A stretch of DNA of 35,659 bases. It comes from CAZKAP01 sp964552195. Lineage in GTDB: Bacteria; Bacteroidota; Bacteroidia; Flavobacteriales; Flavobacteriaceae. Where the stretch lies: assembly GCA_964552195.1 (NCBI GenBank), contig CAZKFM010000018.1, positions 1 to 35,659 of the forward strand, read 5' to 3'. Positions 1 through 8,695 of this stretch are shown piece after piece (position 1 is the stretch's first letter; every line of letters begins with the position of its first letter). The translations under genes and the position numbers were made by a program. The notes beneath the pieces are model-generated. The model worked only from the letters and a program-made list of their open reading frames with translations, did no database searches and had not been told where the DNA came from.

Positions 1-62
1 CTGTGTCTCCTTTAAGTTAAACTATTTTAGTTGACACAGTTAATTGAATACTCTCCATGTTG

Positions 63-1385
63 TCAGGTTGTTAGATCTCGTTCTCTCACAGTGAAATAAA
101 ATAGGAGCCCCATTTTAAGAACACTAACAATTGTAGTTGCAATGGCAATTCCATAAACGCCATGGTAAGTAATAAGTATTGAATTCAGGGTGATATTTGC
201 AAAAATTCCTATAAAACTTACAATTGCCATCAAATTGTTCTTATTAATGCTCGTCAGAAAGGTGACCAAAAGTAAGCCTACCGTCCTAAAGGGAACATAA
301 ACCAGTATAATTTGTTGTATTCTCGAAACGATTTCAGTATCCTCAGGAGTAAAGTTATTGTTTTCAAACAAGAACATTACAATTACGTCTGAAAGCAAGA
401 TTACGGCAATAGCTATTGCGGAAGTTACTATTAGGATTGTTTTTATCATCTTGAACAGCTTCTGAAAGGCCAATTTTCTATTCTCTAAAGTGGCCTCAGT
501 AAAATGCGGTAAAAGCACGTTAGTTATTGCAATAATCAGTAAGCTAATTATGAAGGAAGGTAGCTTTATACCATAGTTTAATGCGGATACAGAACCAATT
601 ACCAATTGTGCAGCGAAGTACTGATCAACAACTGTTTGCATACCCGTAAGGAAGCTTGAGGTGAGCTTGGCTGGGATTTGTCGGACCATAATCCGAACAT
701 TTTCATTCCGGAAATTTGGACGACCTAAAACAATAAGGTTTTTGCTAATGACCAGAATAAATAAGTAAACAAACGAAACTACCGAACCTAAGAATGTGCT
801 CCACGCCAGCAGATATTTACCAAAGACGTCCCTAAAGAATACCAGGCTGATAATAATGGTCAAGGGAATGAAAACTGAGCTAAATGAAGAAAAACGATAT
901 TCCTTATTGATATTCAGAATCCCTGATAAAACCGACGATAAACCCCAAAAGAAAACGCTTGGAATAACAATGTACAATTGGTCTCTTACAAGCTGGTAAT
1001 AAGCTGCGGTATGATTGGGGAAGATGTCCTCAAGAAGATAATCAGATACCAGATATGAGATGAGTATTAGAAGGAGACATGAAATCAAGGTGACAACGAG
1101 CAGAACTGATTGAAACGAGCCAATTTTATTCCCAGTTTTTTCTTCAGCCATATAACTAGGCACGAATACAGCCCTGAACGATGCAAGAAATATGGCATTG
1201 ATTAGACTTGGGATTATAGTAGCCAGGATGAATGTGTCGAGTAATTCAGATAAGCCGTATTCACCGGCGACTAAGACCTCTTTGTAGAAACTAACGGCCT
1301 TGATAATAAGAGTAATACCTCCTACTATTATTACATTCTGAACAACCTTATTATTGACAAGGTTTACAAGTTTTGATATTCTCAC
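63..1385 (-). CDS. MurJ/Wzx-like lipid-linked oligosaccharide flippase (MOP superfamily)
   Basis: A 440-residue, highly hydrophobic protein with about 12-14 predicted membrane segments and almost no large soluble part. The N-terminus (a short basic stretch, then a long hydrophobic helix with a conserved FYKEVLVAGEYG-type loop) resembles the MviN/MurJ branch of the MOP flippases, which turn undecaprenyl-linked sugars across the inner membrane. The start is a GTG at 1383-1385; the glycosyltransferase upstream ends only 11 bases before it, so the two are probably one transcript. Next to glycosyltransferases it more likely moves a polysaccharide repeat unit than lipid II, but the sequence alone does not separate these roles. 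The gene is visibly AT-richer than the core genes after 25 kb. Confidence 0.8.
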   Translation of the reverse strand: MRISKLVNLVNNKVVQNVIIVGGITLIIKAVSFYKEVLVAGEYGLSELLDTFILATIIPSLINAIFLASFRAVFVPSYMAEEKTGNKIGSFQSVLLVVTLISCLLLILISYLVSDYLLEDIFPNHTAAYYQLVRDQLYIVIPSVFFWGLSSVLSGILNINKEYRFSSFSSVFIPLTIIISLVFFRDVFGKYLLAWSTFLGSVVSFVYLFILVISKNLIVLGRPNFRNENVRIMVRQIPAKLTSSFLTGMQTVVDQYFAAQLVIGSVSALNYGIKLPSFIISLLIIAITNVLLPHFTEATLENRKLAFQKLFKMIKTILIVTSAIAIAVILLSDVIVMFLFENNNFTPEDTEIVSRIQQIILVYVPFRTVGLLLVTFLTSINKNNLMAIVSFIGIFANITLNSILITYHGVYGIAIATTIVSVLKMGLLFYFTVRERDLTT

Positions 1386-1396
1386 CAGAAGTTGAC

Positions 1397-2503
1397 TTAC
1401 ACTTTTTGATCAATGATTGTCAAGAAAAGCCTCTTCCAATAAGAGCCAATGTATTCTATCTGATACTTACTGCTGCTCTTCTTTGCGTTTTTTCCAAGAG
1501 TGGTTCTAAGTTCTTGGTCCGACATTAATTGGGCAAGGTAAGCCCTTAGCATTTCCAAATCGTTCACGGGGATTAATAACCCGTTGTAATTGTGCTGAAT
1601 TATTTCAGAGGGTCCCGTTGGGCAGTCTGTAGAAATACAGGCTAGTCCAAAATGCATGGCCTCAATTAAAACATTAGGAAAGCCTTCGAAATTTGATGTA
1701 AAAGCAAAAATTTTAGCTCGTCGATAAAAGGATTGAACGTCATTCGAATTCCCCAGTAGCATTACACGATCATCACATCCCAAAGAGTTTATTAATTCCT
1801 GTAGCCTCTTTCTTTCCGAACCTTCTCCCAAGATTACCAATTTCCACGAACCAGGTTCAAGTGATGCAAATGCATTGATCAGTAATTCCTGATTTTTCTG
1901 TTTATCCAATCGACCTATATTCAGTATCACATCTTCTCGATTTGCTTCGTCTGCACAACGGAATTCAGGATTTAACGGGTTCTGAATGATCTCAATATTT
2001 CCCTTAAACCAATCGGAATAGTATCCTCCGATGCGTTTTGTCTGGACGACCAAAGTATGCGCCAATGGATAGGTTCTCCTTCTAAGGAACTTCCAAAATG
2101 GCGATAGTGAGCTGTCTTGCATATAGGGGTTATTTCTCTCGCTGATCACAACAGGTGTCGAACATATTCTACCAGCAATAGCAGTAAGTATATTCGCCCT
2201 TGTTAAGAATGACACACATAAATGTGGTCTTTCTTTTCGGAGAATTTTAACAAGTTGGGATGCAAGCTTCCAGTTTAAGCTAATCGATCCAAGAAAACCT
2301 GAATATCTCGGTTTATCGGGGATACAATAATCAATTTTTATATTCTTATCCAGTGGATAAAACGGATCACTCTTGACCAGGGTAACAATTGTTATATCAA
2401 ATTCCCGGATCATAAAATTACAGAGCGTAGAGAGCACACGTTCCGCGCCTCCTGGGGATAGTTTGCCAATTACAAAAAGTATCTTGAGACCTTTTGTATT
2501 CAT
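1397..2503 (-). CDS. Glycosyltransferase family 4 (GT-B fold)
   Basis: A 368-residue GT-B enzyme. The N-terminal half opens with the nucleotide-fold start KILFVIGKLSPGGAERVL, where the Gly-Gly-Ala-Glu loop is typical of GT4. The C-terminal half has the donor-binding pattern NIGRLDKQKN near residue 195 and the E-x7-E pair E273/E281 in EGFPNVLIE, followed by a GPSEII segment often seen in GalNAc/Gal transferases of O-antigen and capsule clusters. It probably adds one sugar to a lipid-linked repeat unit on the cytoplasmic face. Donor and acceptor cannot be read from the sequence. It starts with ATG and precedes the flippase gene in the same direction with an 11-base gap. Confidence 0.88.
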   Translation of the reverse strand: MNTKGLKILFVIGKLSPGGAERVLSTLCNFMIREFDITIVTLVKSDPFYPLDKNIKIDYCIPDKPRYSGFLGSISLNWKLASQLVKILRKERPHLCVSFLTRANILTAIAGRICSTPVVISERNNPYMQDSSLSPFWKFLRRRTYPLAHTLVVQTKRIGGYYSDWFKGNIEIIQNPLNPEFRCADEANREDVILNIGRLDKQKNQELLINAFASLEPGSWKLVILGEGSERKRLQELINSLGCDDRVMLLGNSNDVQSFYRRAKIFAFTSNFEGFPNVLIEAMHFGLACISTDCPTGPSEIIQHNYNGLLIPVNDLEMLRAYLAQLMSDQELRTTLGKNAKKSSSKYQIEYIGSYWKRLFLTIIDQKV

Positions 2504-2831
2504 TTACCCGAAAATAAAAGGCATTTACAACACAACATAATAATCGGATTACATGTTAATCGGGGTCAAATTATTCTTGAAATCACCAATATTGATGACT
2601 CTGTACGAATAAAAACAGTAAGTTAACAGTTTAGTTATGTATCTGTAAACGCTTGTTATTGGGATAACTATTCAATCCTTCATTTCCAGTCAAACGTTAA
2701 AGGTTCATTACTTTGACAACTTAACGCCAAAATAATTAAATAATTGTTAAATACTGATCTAATTCACTAGTCTGAAAAGGCTGACTTCAGTATCAGATTG
2801 CTGCAGTAATAGCAGTAATCAAACTCGCGTT
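2504..2831. other. Intergenic region, AT-rich, no gene seen
   Basis: This stretch between the glycosyltransferase start and the left end of the IS element has no plausible open frame. It should carry the promoter of the minus-strand glycosyltransferase-flippase pair, but I found no exact TAnnTTTG match on that strand. A short direct repeat (GCAGTAAT twice, near 2802-2818) lies close to the IS end and may be chance. Confidence 0.5.
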
Positions 2832-2858
2832 ATATAATTCCCCCCATCTTTAGGACAG
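2832..2858. repeat. Left terminal inverted repeat of the IS3 element
   Basis: Read inward, this end begins ATATAATTCCCCCCA and continues TTAGGACAG after three variable bases. It matches the reverse complement of 4143-4169 at 24 of 27 positions, the mismatches being the three bases after the C6 run. The true end may differ by a few bases. Confidence 0.75.
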
Positions 2859-2965
2859 GTTATCTTTAAAAATAAATGTGATCATGGTGTTGAAAGAGGG
2901 GGGTCCGGGGGGAGACTCATAACTCCCCGTTTTTGTGGAAAACCCTATATTCTCCTTTCGTGCCA

Positions 2966-3832
2966 TCACGCTGCTTTTCTTTTGCTTTGTTGATAAATTG
3001 TTGAGGGCGTTTCGTCCTCTAGGCTTTGGTGCCTTGGCTCGAGGTTGTAATGCCTGAAATACTCCTTCAAGCCCTGGTAACATTGTAATCCGTCATCAGA
3101 AGGGAACAGGTATACATGTTCGTATTTGACGCTACGCCAAAGCCTTTCGATAAATACATTATCAATGGCCCTTCCCTTGCCATCCATGCTCAGGCGAATT
3201 CCCTGCTCAGGAGCAATTACCCAGTTACAGAATTCATGAGCGGTGAACTGGCTGCCCTGATCGGTGTTGAGGATCTCTGGGGTACCGTGCTCTTGGATGG
3301 CTGTTTCCAAAGTGCGGCGGCACCACTGTGACGTCATCGTATTGGACAGGGACCAGCCCACCACAAAACGGCTATAGAGGTTAACAATCGCACACAGATA
3401 CAGATAGCCACCCTTGACCGGGATATAGGTAATATCCATGGCCCATACCTGGTTGGGACGCTCAATCTTCAAATTTCTCAACAGGTAGGTAAACACGTTA
3501 TGAAGTGCTCCTTTGCCCTTCTTCGAGGTGTTGGGCTTAGGCCCCACGGCCGATATGCCCATTAGGCGGAAAAGCCGTTCGATGCGCTTCTTGTTGACCG
3601 GGATCGCCTTGTCTTTGTTGTGCCAGGTGGTGATTCGGGGCACACCCATCCAGGGATGTAGCATATGCTTCTCATCGATCAGACGCATCAGTTCCAGGTT
3701 CAGCTCCGATTCTCCCTTGGGGGCGTAATAAAGCCCGCTGCGATGGATCTCCATTAGTTCGCACTGGCGTACCACGCTCAGCTTGTTTGCCTTGTCAATG
3801 TGCCCTCTACGTTCTTTGGCACTCTCCTTCAT
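2966..3832 (-). CDS. IS3-family transposase OrfB (DDE integrase core)
   Basis: A 288-residue protein with an HTH_21-like N-terminal part (about 45-105) and an rve integrase core (about 125-285). The catalytic triad is visible: D133 in MDITYIP, D191 in NTDQGSQF and E229 in FIERLWRS. Its ATG overlaps the stop of orfA (ATGA) and lies in the -1 frame. That frame stays open upstream through a run of seven A on the coding strand, so an OrfAB fusion made by -1 frameshifting, as is usual for IS3 elements, is possible. It catalyses cut and rejoining of the element ends as part of the OrfAB transposase. Confidence 0.93.
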   Translation of the reverse strand: MKESAKERRGHIDKANKLSVVRQCELMEIHRSGLYYAPKGESELNLELMRLIDEKHMLHPWMGVPRITTWHNKDKAIPVNKKRIERLFRLMGISAVGPKPNTSKKGKGALHNVFTYLLRNLKIERPNQVWAMDITYIPVKGGYLYLCAIVNLYSRFVVGWSLSNTMTSQWCRRTLETAIQEHGTPEILNTDQGSQFTAHEFCNWVIAPEQGIRLSMDGKGRAIDNVFIERLWRSVKYEHVYLFPSDDGLQCYQGLKEYFRHYNLEPRHQSLEDETPSTIYQQSKRKAA

Positions 3833-4104
3833 GACAAGGCTTTTTTTAAAAAATCATTCTCCACCTTCAGCTGCCCGATGGTCTTGAGCAATTGTGCCTC
3901 CTTTTCTTCCGATTCGCTCTTGGCATCCTTTACCGGTCGGTCAAAGACCCCCTGACCGTTTTTTAAGAACTGTGTCTTCCAATTGGTGATCTGGTTGGGA
4001 TGTACCTCAGACTTCCTCCCCAGCTCCTGAAGTGAATACCGCTCGCTGAGCGCCTCCAGAACGATCTTGAACTTGAACTCCGATGTGAATTTTCTCCTAC
4101 TCAT
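3829..4104 (-). CDS. IS3-family transposase OrfA (HTH DNA-binding protein)
   Basis: A 91-residue protein with an HTH_Tnp_1 domain (about residues 5-55, including VHPNQITNWKTQFL) and a C-terminal leucine-zipper-like helix ending ENDFLKKALS. It normally binds the IS ends and dimerises. Near its 3' end the coding strand reads GAT TTT TTA AAA AAA, with two stacked slippery heptamers (T_TTT_TTA and A_AAA_AAA) just before the overlap with orfB. That fits programmed -1 frameshifting to the fusion transposase. Confidence 0.92.
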   Translation of the reverse strand: MSRRKFTSEFKFKIVLEALSERYSLQELGRKSEVHPNQITNWKTQFLKNGQGVFDRPVKDAKSESEEKEAQLLKTIGQLKVENDFLKKALS

Positions 4105-4142
4105 TTGACAGTGAATTTAAGGGTAAAAACTAACTCTATTCG

Positions 4143-4169
4143 CTGTCCTAATTTTGGGGGGAATTATAT
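4143..4169. repeat. Right terminal inverted repeat of the IS3 element
   Basis: On the plus strand it reads CTGTCCTAA, four bases, then GGGGGGAATTATAT. It is the partner of 2832-2858 with three mismatches and lies about 40 bases upstream of the orfA start. Confidence 0.75.
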
Positions 4170-4746
4170 TAAGACTACTGTTTTGACGAATGAATCTGGG
4201 AAAGCCGACGGAAATATGTAGGGAATATAACATGAATTGAACAGGGCTAGGGGAAAACCTTATATGAGATCATTAATTCGGAGGCAATTTTATTGGATGA
4301 TCGTTTAGGTTTATAGATGCTTGTTGTTATTCCCTCTTTTAGTGCAGTGCAAGAGGTCAGCAATCTCTTAACGCCCCATAAGAATTGCAATATAATGAAC
4401 GGTCTAACTGCACCTACAAAATGGAAATCCTGGATGCCTATGCCTTTGAAGATCTAAATCAGGCCCGAATCCTTGCCCAATGTTGGTTTAAGATACTTAA
4501 TAACCAACGATCTCACAGTACTCCGGGCTATCACTTCCGACAACACGTTGAAATTTGGATATCTACCGGCAGTAATCACTTTCCAACAGGACATACAACA
4601 TCATTATATATCTTTATTTTTAATCACTACGAAAATGGGGTAACTTTCATTAGCGCTTCAGTACTTACTTTCAACCCGGAACAATTTGTCTAAGAATTAG
4701 GGAGGCTTACAAATCGTCGCCCTAAAGCGACTTAATCTTCTAATAA
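4170..4746. other. Intergenic scar region between IS element and glycosyltransferase
   Basis: Apart from the transposase remnant I see no gene here. A small hairpin-like sequence (AAGAG ... CTCTT, about 4349-4367) is present without a T tract. The area looks like an old insertion site. The promoter for the glycosyltransferase at 4747 should lie here, but no clear TAnnTTTG match was found. Confidence 0.45.
4385..4693 (+). pseudogene. Remnant of an IS3-family transposase OrfB C-terminus
   Basis: The open frame reads through a segment (about 4388-4540) closely resembling the end of an IS3 transposase core: NERSNCTYKMEILDAYAFEDL, then ARILAQCWF and NNQRSHSTPGY, matching the family pattern IERFNRTYR-x-EILDAYxFE...WxxxYNxxRPHxSLGY. 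Residues after about 55 resemble nothing. There is no N-terminal domain and no upstream DDE part, and the start would be a TTG. It is best read as a decayed fragment on the opposite strand to the intact IS next door, hence from a different insertion. Not expected to be functional. Confidence 0.72.
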
Positions 4747-5910
4747 ATGAAAATAATTCGTGTTTTACAGGTTTTTACTCGCTTAGGTAGAGGTGGGGCT
4801 GAATCGATGATAATGAACTTCTACCGCAATATAGATCGAAATAGGGTTCAATTTGATTTTCTGGTGCATCGTGATGAAGAGGTGGGTACTAATACGTTCG
4901 AAGAAGAAATTCTTGAAATGGGAGGTCATATTCATAGACTTCCACCGATGACACAACAGAAGAAATTTAAAAAAGAACTTGATCGATTTTTTCGCGAAGT
5001 ATCGGATTATCAAATTGTTCATTCTCATGTCAATGCTTATAGTTACTGGATACTAGAATCCGCCAAAAAATATGGAGTTCCAGTTCGGATAGCCCATGCT
5101 CATACATCTAATGATTCGATTCTCAGGAATCTATTTAGAAGAGAACTAAAAATTACCGAAGTATTAAAAGACATTTTACAGTCACAACTAAAAAAACGTA
5201 TTTCAAAAGTTGCTACTAATAAGTTTGCCTGTGGTATTAAGGCTGGTGAATGGATGTATGGTAAAAGCGCTGATTTTGAAGTTATTAATAATGCTATCGA
5301 TGTTTCAAAATTTAAGTTTGATGAAACCGCTTCAAGGGGTTTAAAAGAAGAATTAGGTATAAGTGAGAAATTCGTAGTGGGACATGTTGGAAATTTTAGA
5401 TACGAAAAGAATCATATGTACCTCTTAGAGATATTTCGAGAGTTCCTCCGACTTAAACCTGATTCTGTGCTACTTCTGGCAGGAGGTGGAGATCTAAAAG
5501 ATCAAATTGAGGTAAAGGCAACTAAACTCGGGATCGACAATCATTTAATTTTCCTAGGGGTTCGCTCAGATATTCACCATGTACTTCAATCCTTCGACCT
5601 ATTCCTTTTTCCTTCTGTAAAAGAAGGACTTCCCGTAACGCTAATTGAAGCTCAAGCTGCAGGATTACTCTGTTTTGTTTCAGATGTAGTAACCCAAGAA
5701 ATTCAAATAACCGATTTAGTTCACTTCGTTTCCCTAAAGAGTTCCGCTATGAAATGGGCCTCAAAAATGTACGAGGCACTACCATATGTGCGATCAGATA
5801 GAACAGAAGAAGTCGTTGAGAGGGGTTATGATATAATTTCAAATGCTAGGACCCTTCAAGAGTTTTATGAGAAAAGTTTTGAAGAACTACATATCGATAG
5901 GTCTGTTTAA
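4747..5910 (+). CDS. Glycosyltransferase family 4 (EpsF-like)
   Basis: A 387-residue GT-B glycosyltransferase. It begins IRVLQVFTRLGRGGAESM (Gly-Gly-Ala-Glu loop at about 16-19) and has the donor-side markers VGNFRYEKNH near residue 215 and the E-x7-E pair E293/E301 in KEGLPVTLIE. The DFLVHRDEE and GGHIHRLP segments are typical of exopolysaccharide transferases annotated EpsF-like. It should add a sugar to a lipid-linked intermediate at the inner membrane; the substrate is unknown. It is monocistronic here, converging on the epimerase gene, and is clearly AT-rich, unlike the dehydratase and export genes, which suggests separate acquisition. Confidence 0.88.
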   Translation: MKIIRVLQVFTRLGRGGAESMIMNFYRNIDRNRVQFDFLVHRDEEVGTNTFEEEILEMGGHIHRLPPMTQQKKFKKELDRFFREVSDYQIVHSHVNAYSYWILESAKKYGVPVRIAHAHTSNDSILRNLFRRELKITEVLKDILQSQLKKRISKVATNKFACGIKAGEWMYGKSADFEVINNAIDVSKFKFDETASRGLKEELGISEKFVVGHVGNFRYEKNHMYLLEIFREFLRLKPDSVLLLAGGGDLKDQIEVKATKLGIDNHLIFLGVRSDIHHVLQSFDLFLFPSVKEGLPVTLIEAQAAGLLCFVSDVVTQEIQITDLVHFVSLKSSAMKWASKMYEALPYVRSDRTEEVVERGYDIISNARTLQEFYEKSFEELHIDRSV

Positions 5911-6006
5911 ATGCTCAGAACTGATGCTAGTGTAAGCTCCCCTAAAAGTCTCTACGGTTAAAACTTGAGATTAACTATAAATTCAGAGGACTTAAGAAAA
6001 ATCTTT

Positions 6007-6029
6007 AGTCTTCCCTGTTTTTGAAGACT
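6007..6029 (-). terminator. Possible terminator of the dehydrogenase-epimerase operon
   Basis: Inverted repeat AGTCTTC / GAAGACT with a 9-base loop, lying 49 bases past the epimerase stop. Read on the minus strand it is followed shortly by AAAGATTTTT. The stem is short and the T run is not immediate, so this is a weak call. Confidence 0.35.
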
Positions 6030-6077
6030 TCCCCCTGTTAGCTTTCATCTCGATTAAGTTTCAGACTTAAGTCGTGT

Positions 6078-7094
6078 TCAAACCTTGTAATACCAGTGAT
6101 ACCAATCCACGAATTTTTGGATTCCCTCTTCTACAGGCGTATGTGGACGATAGTCGTAGTCCCTGATTAGATCATCGACATCGGCCCAGGTTCGTGTCAC
6201 ATCACCAGGCTGCATCGGGAGCATTTCCTTCTGGGCCTGCTGACCTATGCTTTTCTCCAGAGCCTCGATGAAAGAAGTAAGTTTAACGCTATCATTGTTT
6301 CCAATGTTATAGATCTTGTATTTCTCTCGGTCTCCAACGGGCTTCACTATAACGCGGTAAACACCTTCAATTATGTCGTCTATATAGGTAAAATCCCTTT
6401 CCATTTTACCCTTGTTAAAAACTTTAATGGCCTTCCCATTATAAATCGCATCCGTAAATAGATAAATTGCCATGTCAGGTCTTCCCCAGGGGCCATATAC
6501 CGTAAAAAATCTCAGGCCTGTGGTCGGTATACCGTATAAGTGGCTATAGGTATGGGCCATTAGTTCGTTGCTCTTCTTAGAGGCTGCGTACAGGCTTATC
6601 GGGTGATCGACGTTGTCCTCTGTACTAAAGGGAATCTTTTCATTCAATCCGTAAACACTCGAACTGCTGGCATAAACCAGGTGCTGAATATTATTATGGC
6701 GGCAGCATTCCAATATATTGGTAAAACCTACGATATTGCTGTCTACATAGGCCCTAGGATTTTCAAGGCTATATCGAACGCCAGCCTGGGCTCCTAAATT
6801 GCATACCACGTCAAACTGCTCATTTTGAAATAAGTCCACAAGTCCACTGGAATTGACCAAATCCATACGGACAAACTTCATTTGATTTCCATACTGAGAG
6901 CTGATTACAGGTATATCAAAACTCTCAGCCTCAGAAGGAATTATTCCGAGTTCCTTTAGCCGGTCGTATTTGAGTGAAGTTTTATAGTAATCATTGATGT
7001 TATCTATTCCAACAACTTCATGGTTACTTTTTAGTAAACGTTCACATAAGTGAAAACCGATAAAGCCGGCCGCACCTGTTACGAGTACTTTCAT
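6078..7094 (-). CDS. UDP-glucuronate 4-epimerase (extended SDR)
   Basis: A 338-residue NAD-dependent epimerase that should interconvert UDP-glucuronate and UDP-galacturonate in the cytoplasm. The NAD-binding GAAGFIG motif is at 7-13 and the catalytic Y169-x3-K173 is in SLYAASKKSNE with the SSSSVYG serine region at 143-149. The GAQAGVRYSLENPRAY segment (101-116) is a hallmark of UDP-GlcA 4-epimerases (CapI/LpsL type). Its ATG overlaps the stop of the UDP-glucose dehydrogenase gene (ATGA), so the two are translationally coupled and form a two-step route UDP-Glc to UDP-GlcA to UDP-GalA, supplying uronic acid for the polysaccharide. Confidence 0.9.
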   Translation of the reverse strand: MKVLVTGAAGFIGFHLCERLLKSNHEVVGIDNINDYYKTSLKYDRLKELGIIPSEAESFDIPVISSQYGNQMKFVRMDLVNSSGLVDLFQNEQFDVVCNLGAQAGVRYSLENPRAYVDSNIVGFTNILECCRHNNIQHLVYASSSSVYGLNEKIPFSTEDNVDHPISLYAASKKSNELMAHTYSHLYGIPTTGLRFFTVYGPWGRPDMAIYLFTDAIYNGKAIKVFNKGKMERDFTYIDDIIEGVYRVIVKPVGDREKYKIYNIGNNDSVKLTSFIEALEKSIGQQAQKEMLPMQPGDVTRTWADVDDLIRDYDYRPHTPVEEGIQKFVDWYHWYYKV

Positions 7095-8488
7095 GATTGT
7101 CCTATTTTGTAAAATTTAAAACCAATTTCATTCATCCTTTCCTCGTCCAGGATTCTCCTGCCATCGAAAACGAAGGCGGGCTTCATCATACGCTCGTATA
7201 TAGACGACCAGTCGTACTCCCTGAATTCGTCCCATTCGGTTAGTATGGCAATGGCATGGGCATCGGATGCGGCATCCATGGGGTGTTCAGCGACCTTTAG
7301 TAGTCGGCGGTTTTCCTCCCGGCTTCGGGAGCCCAGATAGTCCAGGTCCTGATAAATGGCCTCCGCCGGAACCTTGGGGTCGTACACGGTGATCTCAGCC
7401 ATTTCATCCAGCAATAGGTCGGCCACATAAATGGCAGCCGATTCACGAGTGTCATTAGTATCCTTCTTAAAGGCCCAGCCAAAGAAGGTGATTTTCTTGC
7501 CCGAAACGGTATTGTATAGGGTGGAAACGATATTCTCTGCGAAACGCTGTTTTTGGTAATCGTTCATGATAATTACCTGTTCCCAGTAATCAGCTACTTC
7601 CTGAAGGCCGAATGTCTTAGCAATATATACCAGGTTAAGTATATCCTTTTGGAAGCAGGAACCTCCGAAACCTACTGAAGACTTTAGAAATTTTGGACCA
7701 ATGCGGCTATCGTAACCTATGGCGCGTGACACCTCTGCTATGTTGGCATCCGTTTTTTCACAAAGGGCCGAAATCGAATTTATGGAAGATACCCGTTGAG
7801 CCAGGAAGGCATTGGCCACTAATTTGGATAATTCGGATGACCATACATTGGTTTGAAGTATACGGTCTTTCGGCAGCCAGTGCTCATATACCCAGCTTAG
7901 GGTATCCCGGGCCTCCTGACCCGAGGGGGTCTCGTCCCCGCCGATCAGCACCCGGTCGGCATTCAGAAGATCTTCGATTGCAGTGCCTTCTGCCAAAAAC
8001 TCGGGATTGGATAGAATTTCGAATTTGACTCCGCTACCAGTGTTATCGAGTATGCTCTTTATCGCCTCGGCCGTCCGTACCGGCAAGGTCGACTTCTCGA
8101 CAACAATTTTATCGGTCTTAGCCGCCGCTGCAATGTTTCGTGCGCAAAGCTCTATGTATTTAAGGTCGGCCGCTTGTCCCTTTCCTTTACCGTAAGTCTT
8201 AGTCGGTGTGTTCACGGAGATGAAGATCATCTCTGCCTCGTCTATAGCCCTGTCTACCTCGGTAGAAAAAAATAGGTTTCTTCCTCGGGTCTCACCGACA
8301 ATCTCCTTAAGCCCCGGTTCGTATACCGGCAATTCGTCAAGATTTTCGGAATTCCACTTATCGATTCGGTCCTGGTTGATATCTACTACGGTAACCTTTA
8401 TTTCAGGACATTTATTGGCTATCACAGCCATGGTCGGTCCTCCTACATAACCGGCACCAATGCAACAAATGGATTGTACAGTCTTCAT
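7091..8488 (-). CDS. ugd: UDP-glucose 6-dehydrogenase
   Basis: A 465-residue enzyme that oxidises UDP-glucose to UDP-glucuronate with two NAD. Visible features are the Rossmann start CIGAGYVGGPTMAV (9-22), NPEFLAEGTA at 161-170, SKLVANAFLAQR with K222 and N226, and the catalytic cysteine C278 in GFGGSCFQKD. The GGPTMA signature and the length are closer to the longer, animal-like UGDH type than to the short proteobacterial form. Start is ATG at 8486-8488. It is first in the operon with the 4-epimerase and diverges from the aminotransferase gene across about 200 bases that should hold both promoters. Confidence 0.93.
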   Translation of the reverse strand: MKTVQSICCIGAGYVGGPTMAVIANKCPEIKVTVVDINQDRIDKWNSENLDELPVYEPGLKEIVGETRGRNLFFSTEVDRAIDEAEMIFISVNTPTKTYGKGKGQAADLKYIELCARNIAAAAKTDKIVVEKSTLPVRTAEAIKSILDNTGSGVKFEILSNPEFLAEGTAIEDLLNADRVLIGGDETPSGQEARDTLSWVYEHWLPKDRILQTNVWSSELSKLVANAFLAQRVSSINSISALCEKTDANIAEVSRAIGYDSRIGPKFLKSSVGFGGSCFQKDILNLVYIAKTFGLQEVADYWEQVIIMNDYQKQRFAENIVSTLYNTVSGKKITFFGWAFKKDTNDTRESAAIYVADLLLDEMAEITVYDPKVPAEAIYQDLDYLGSRSREENRRLLKVAEHPMDAASDAHAIAILTEWDEFREYDWSSIYERMMKPAFVFDGRRILDEERMNEIGFKFYKIGQS

Positions 8489-8695
8489 GCTTGGATCGTT
8501 ATAAACGGATTTTGCGATAATTAATCCCCAAAAATCGCAGTTTAATTTGGATTCAAGGGAAATTTATTTGTCGAATCGCACACGAAAGGGCCTGAATTAA
8601 CGATTACATTAAACGAGTTTATTCATTTTTTAACGAATTAAGTACGGCTCACCACAGACTATTAGTAAATTCGACGTTGCATTAATACCCAAACC

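Larger units (their letters stand above)
2832..4169 (-). mobile_element. IS3-family insertion sequence, about 1.34 kb, apparently complete
   Basis: The element holds orfA and orfB of an IS3-family transposase on the minus strand, bounded by imperfect inverted repeats at 2832-2858 and 4143-4169. Both transposase frames are intact and the DDE residues are present, so it may still be active. The exact outer ends are uncertain: the usual TG...CA termini are not obvious, and the AT-rich flanks (TATATAATT / AATTATATT) hide any 3-4 bp target duplication. It lies in the gap between two glycosyltransferase genes of opposite direction. Confidence 0.85.

Noticed and set aside
1..39. Inverted repeat CTGTGTC (1-7) / GACACAG (33-39) downstream of the flippase gene
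   Set aside because: Arms of 7 bp with a 25-base AT-rich loop at the window edge and no T run; too weak for a terminator or element end without the sequence to the left.
8489..8695. Divergent promoters between the dehydrogenase and aminotransferase genes
   Set aside because: Promoters must exist here, but I found only partial matches (such as TAATTTG) to TAnnTTTG and no convincing upstream element, so none is annotated.
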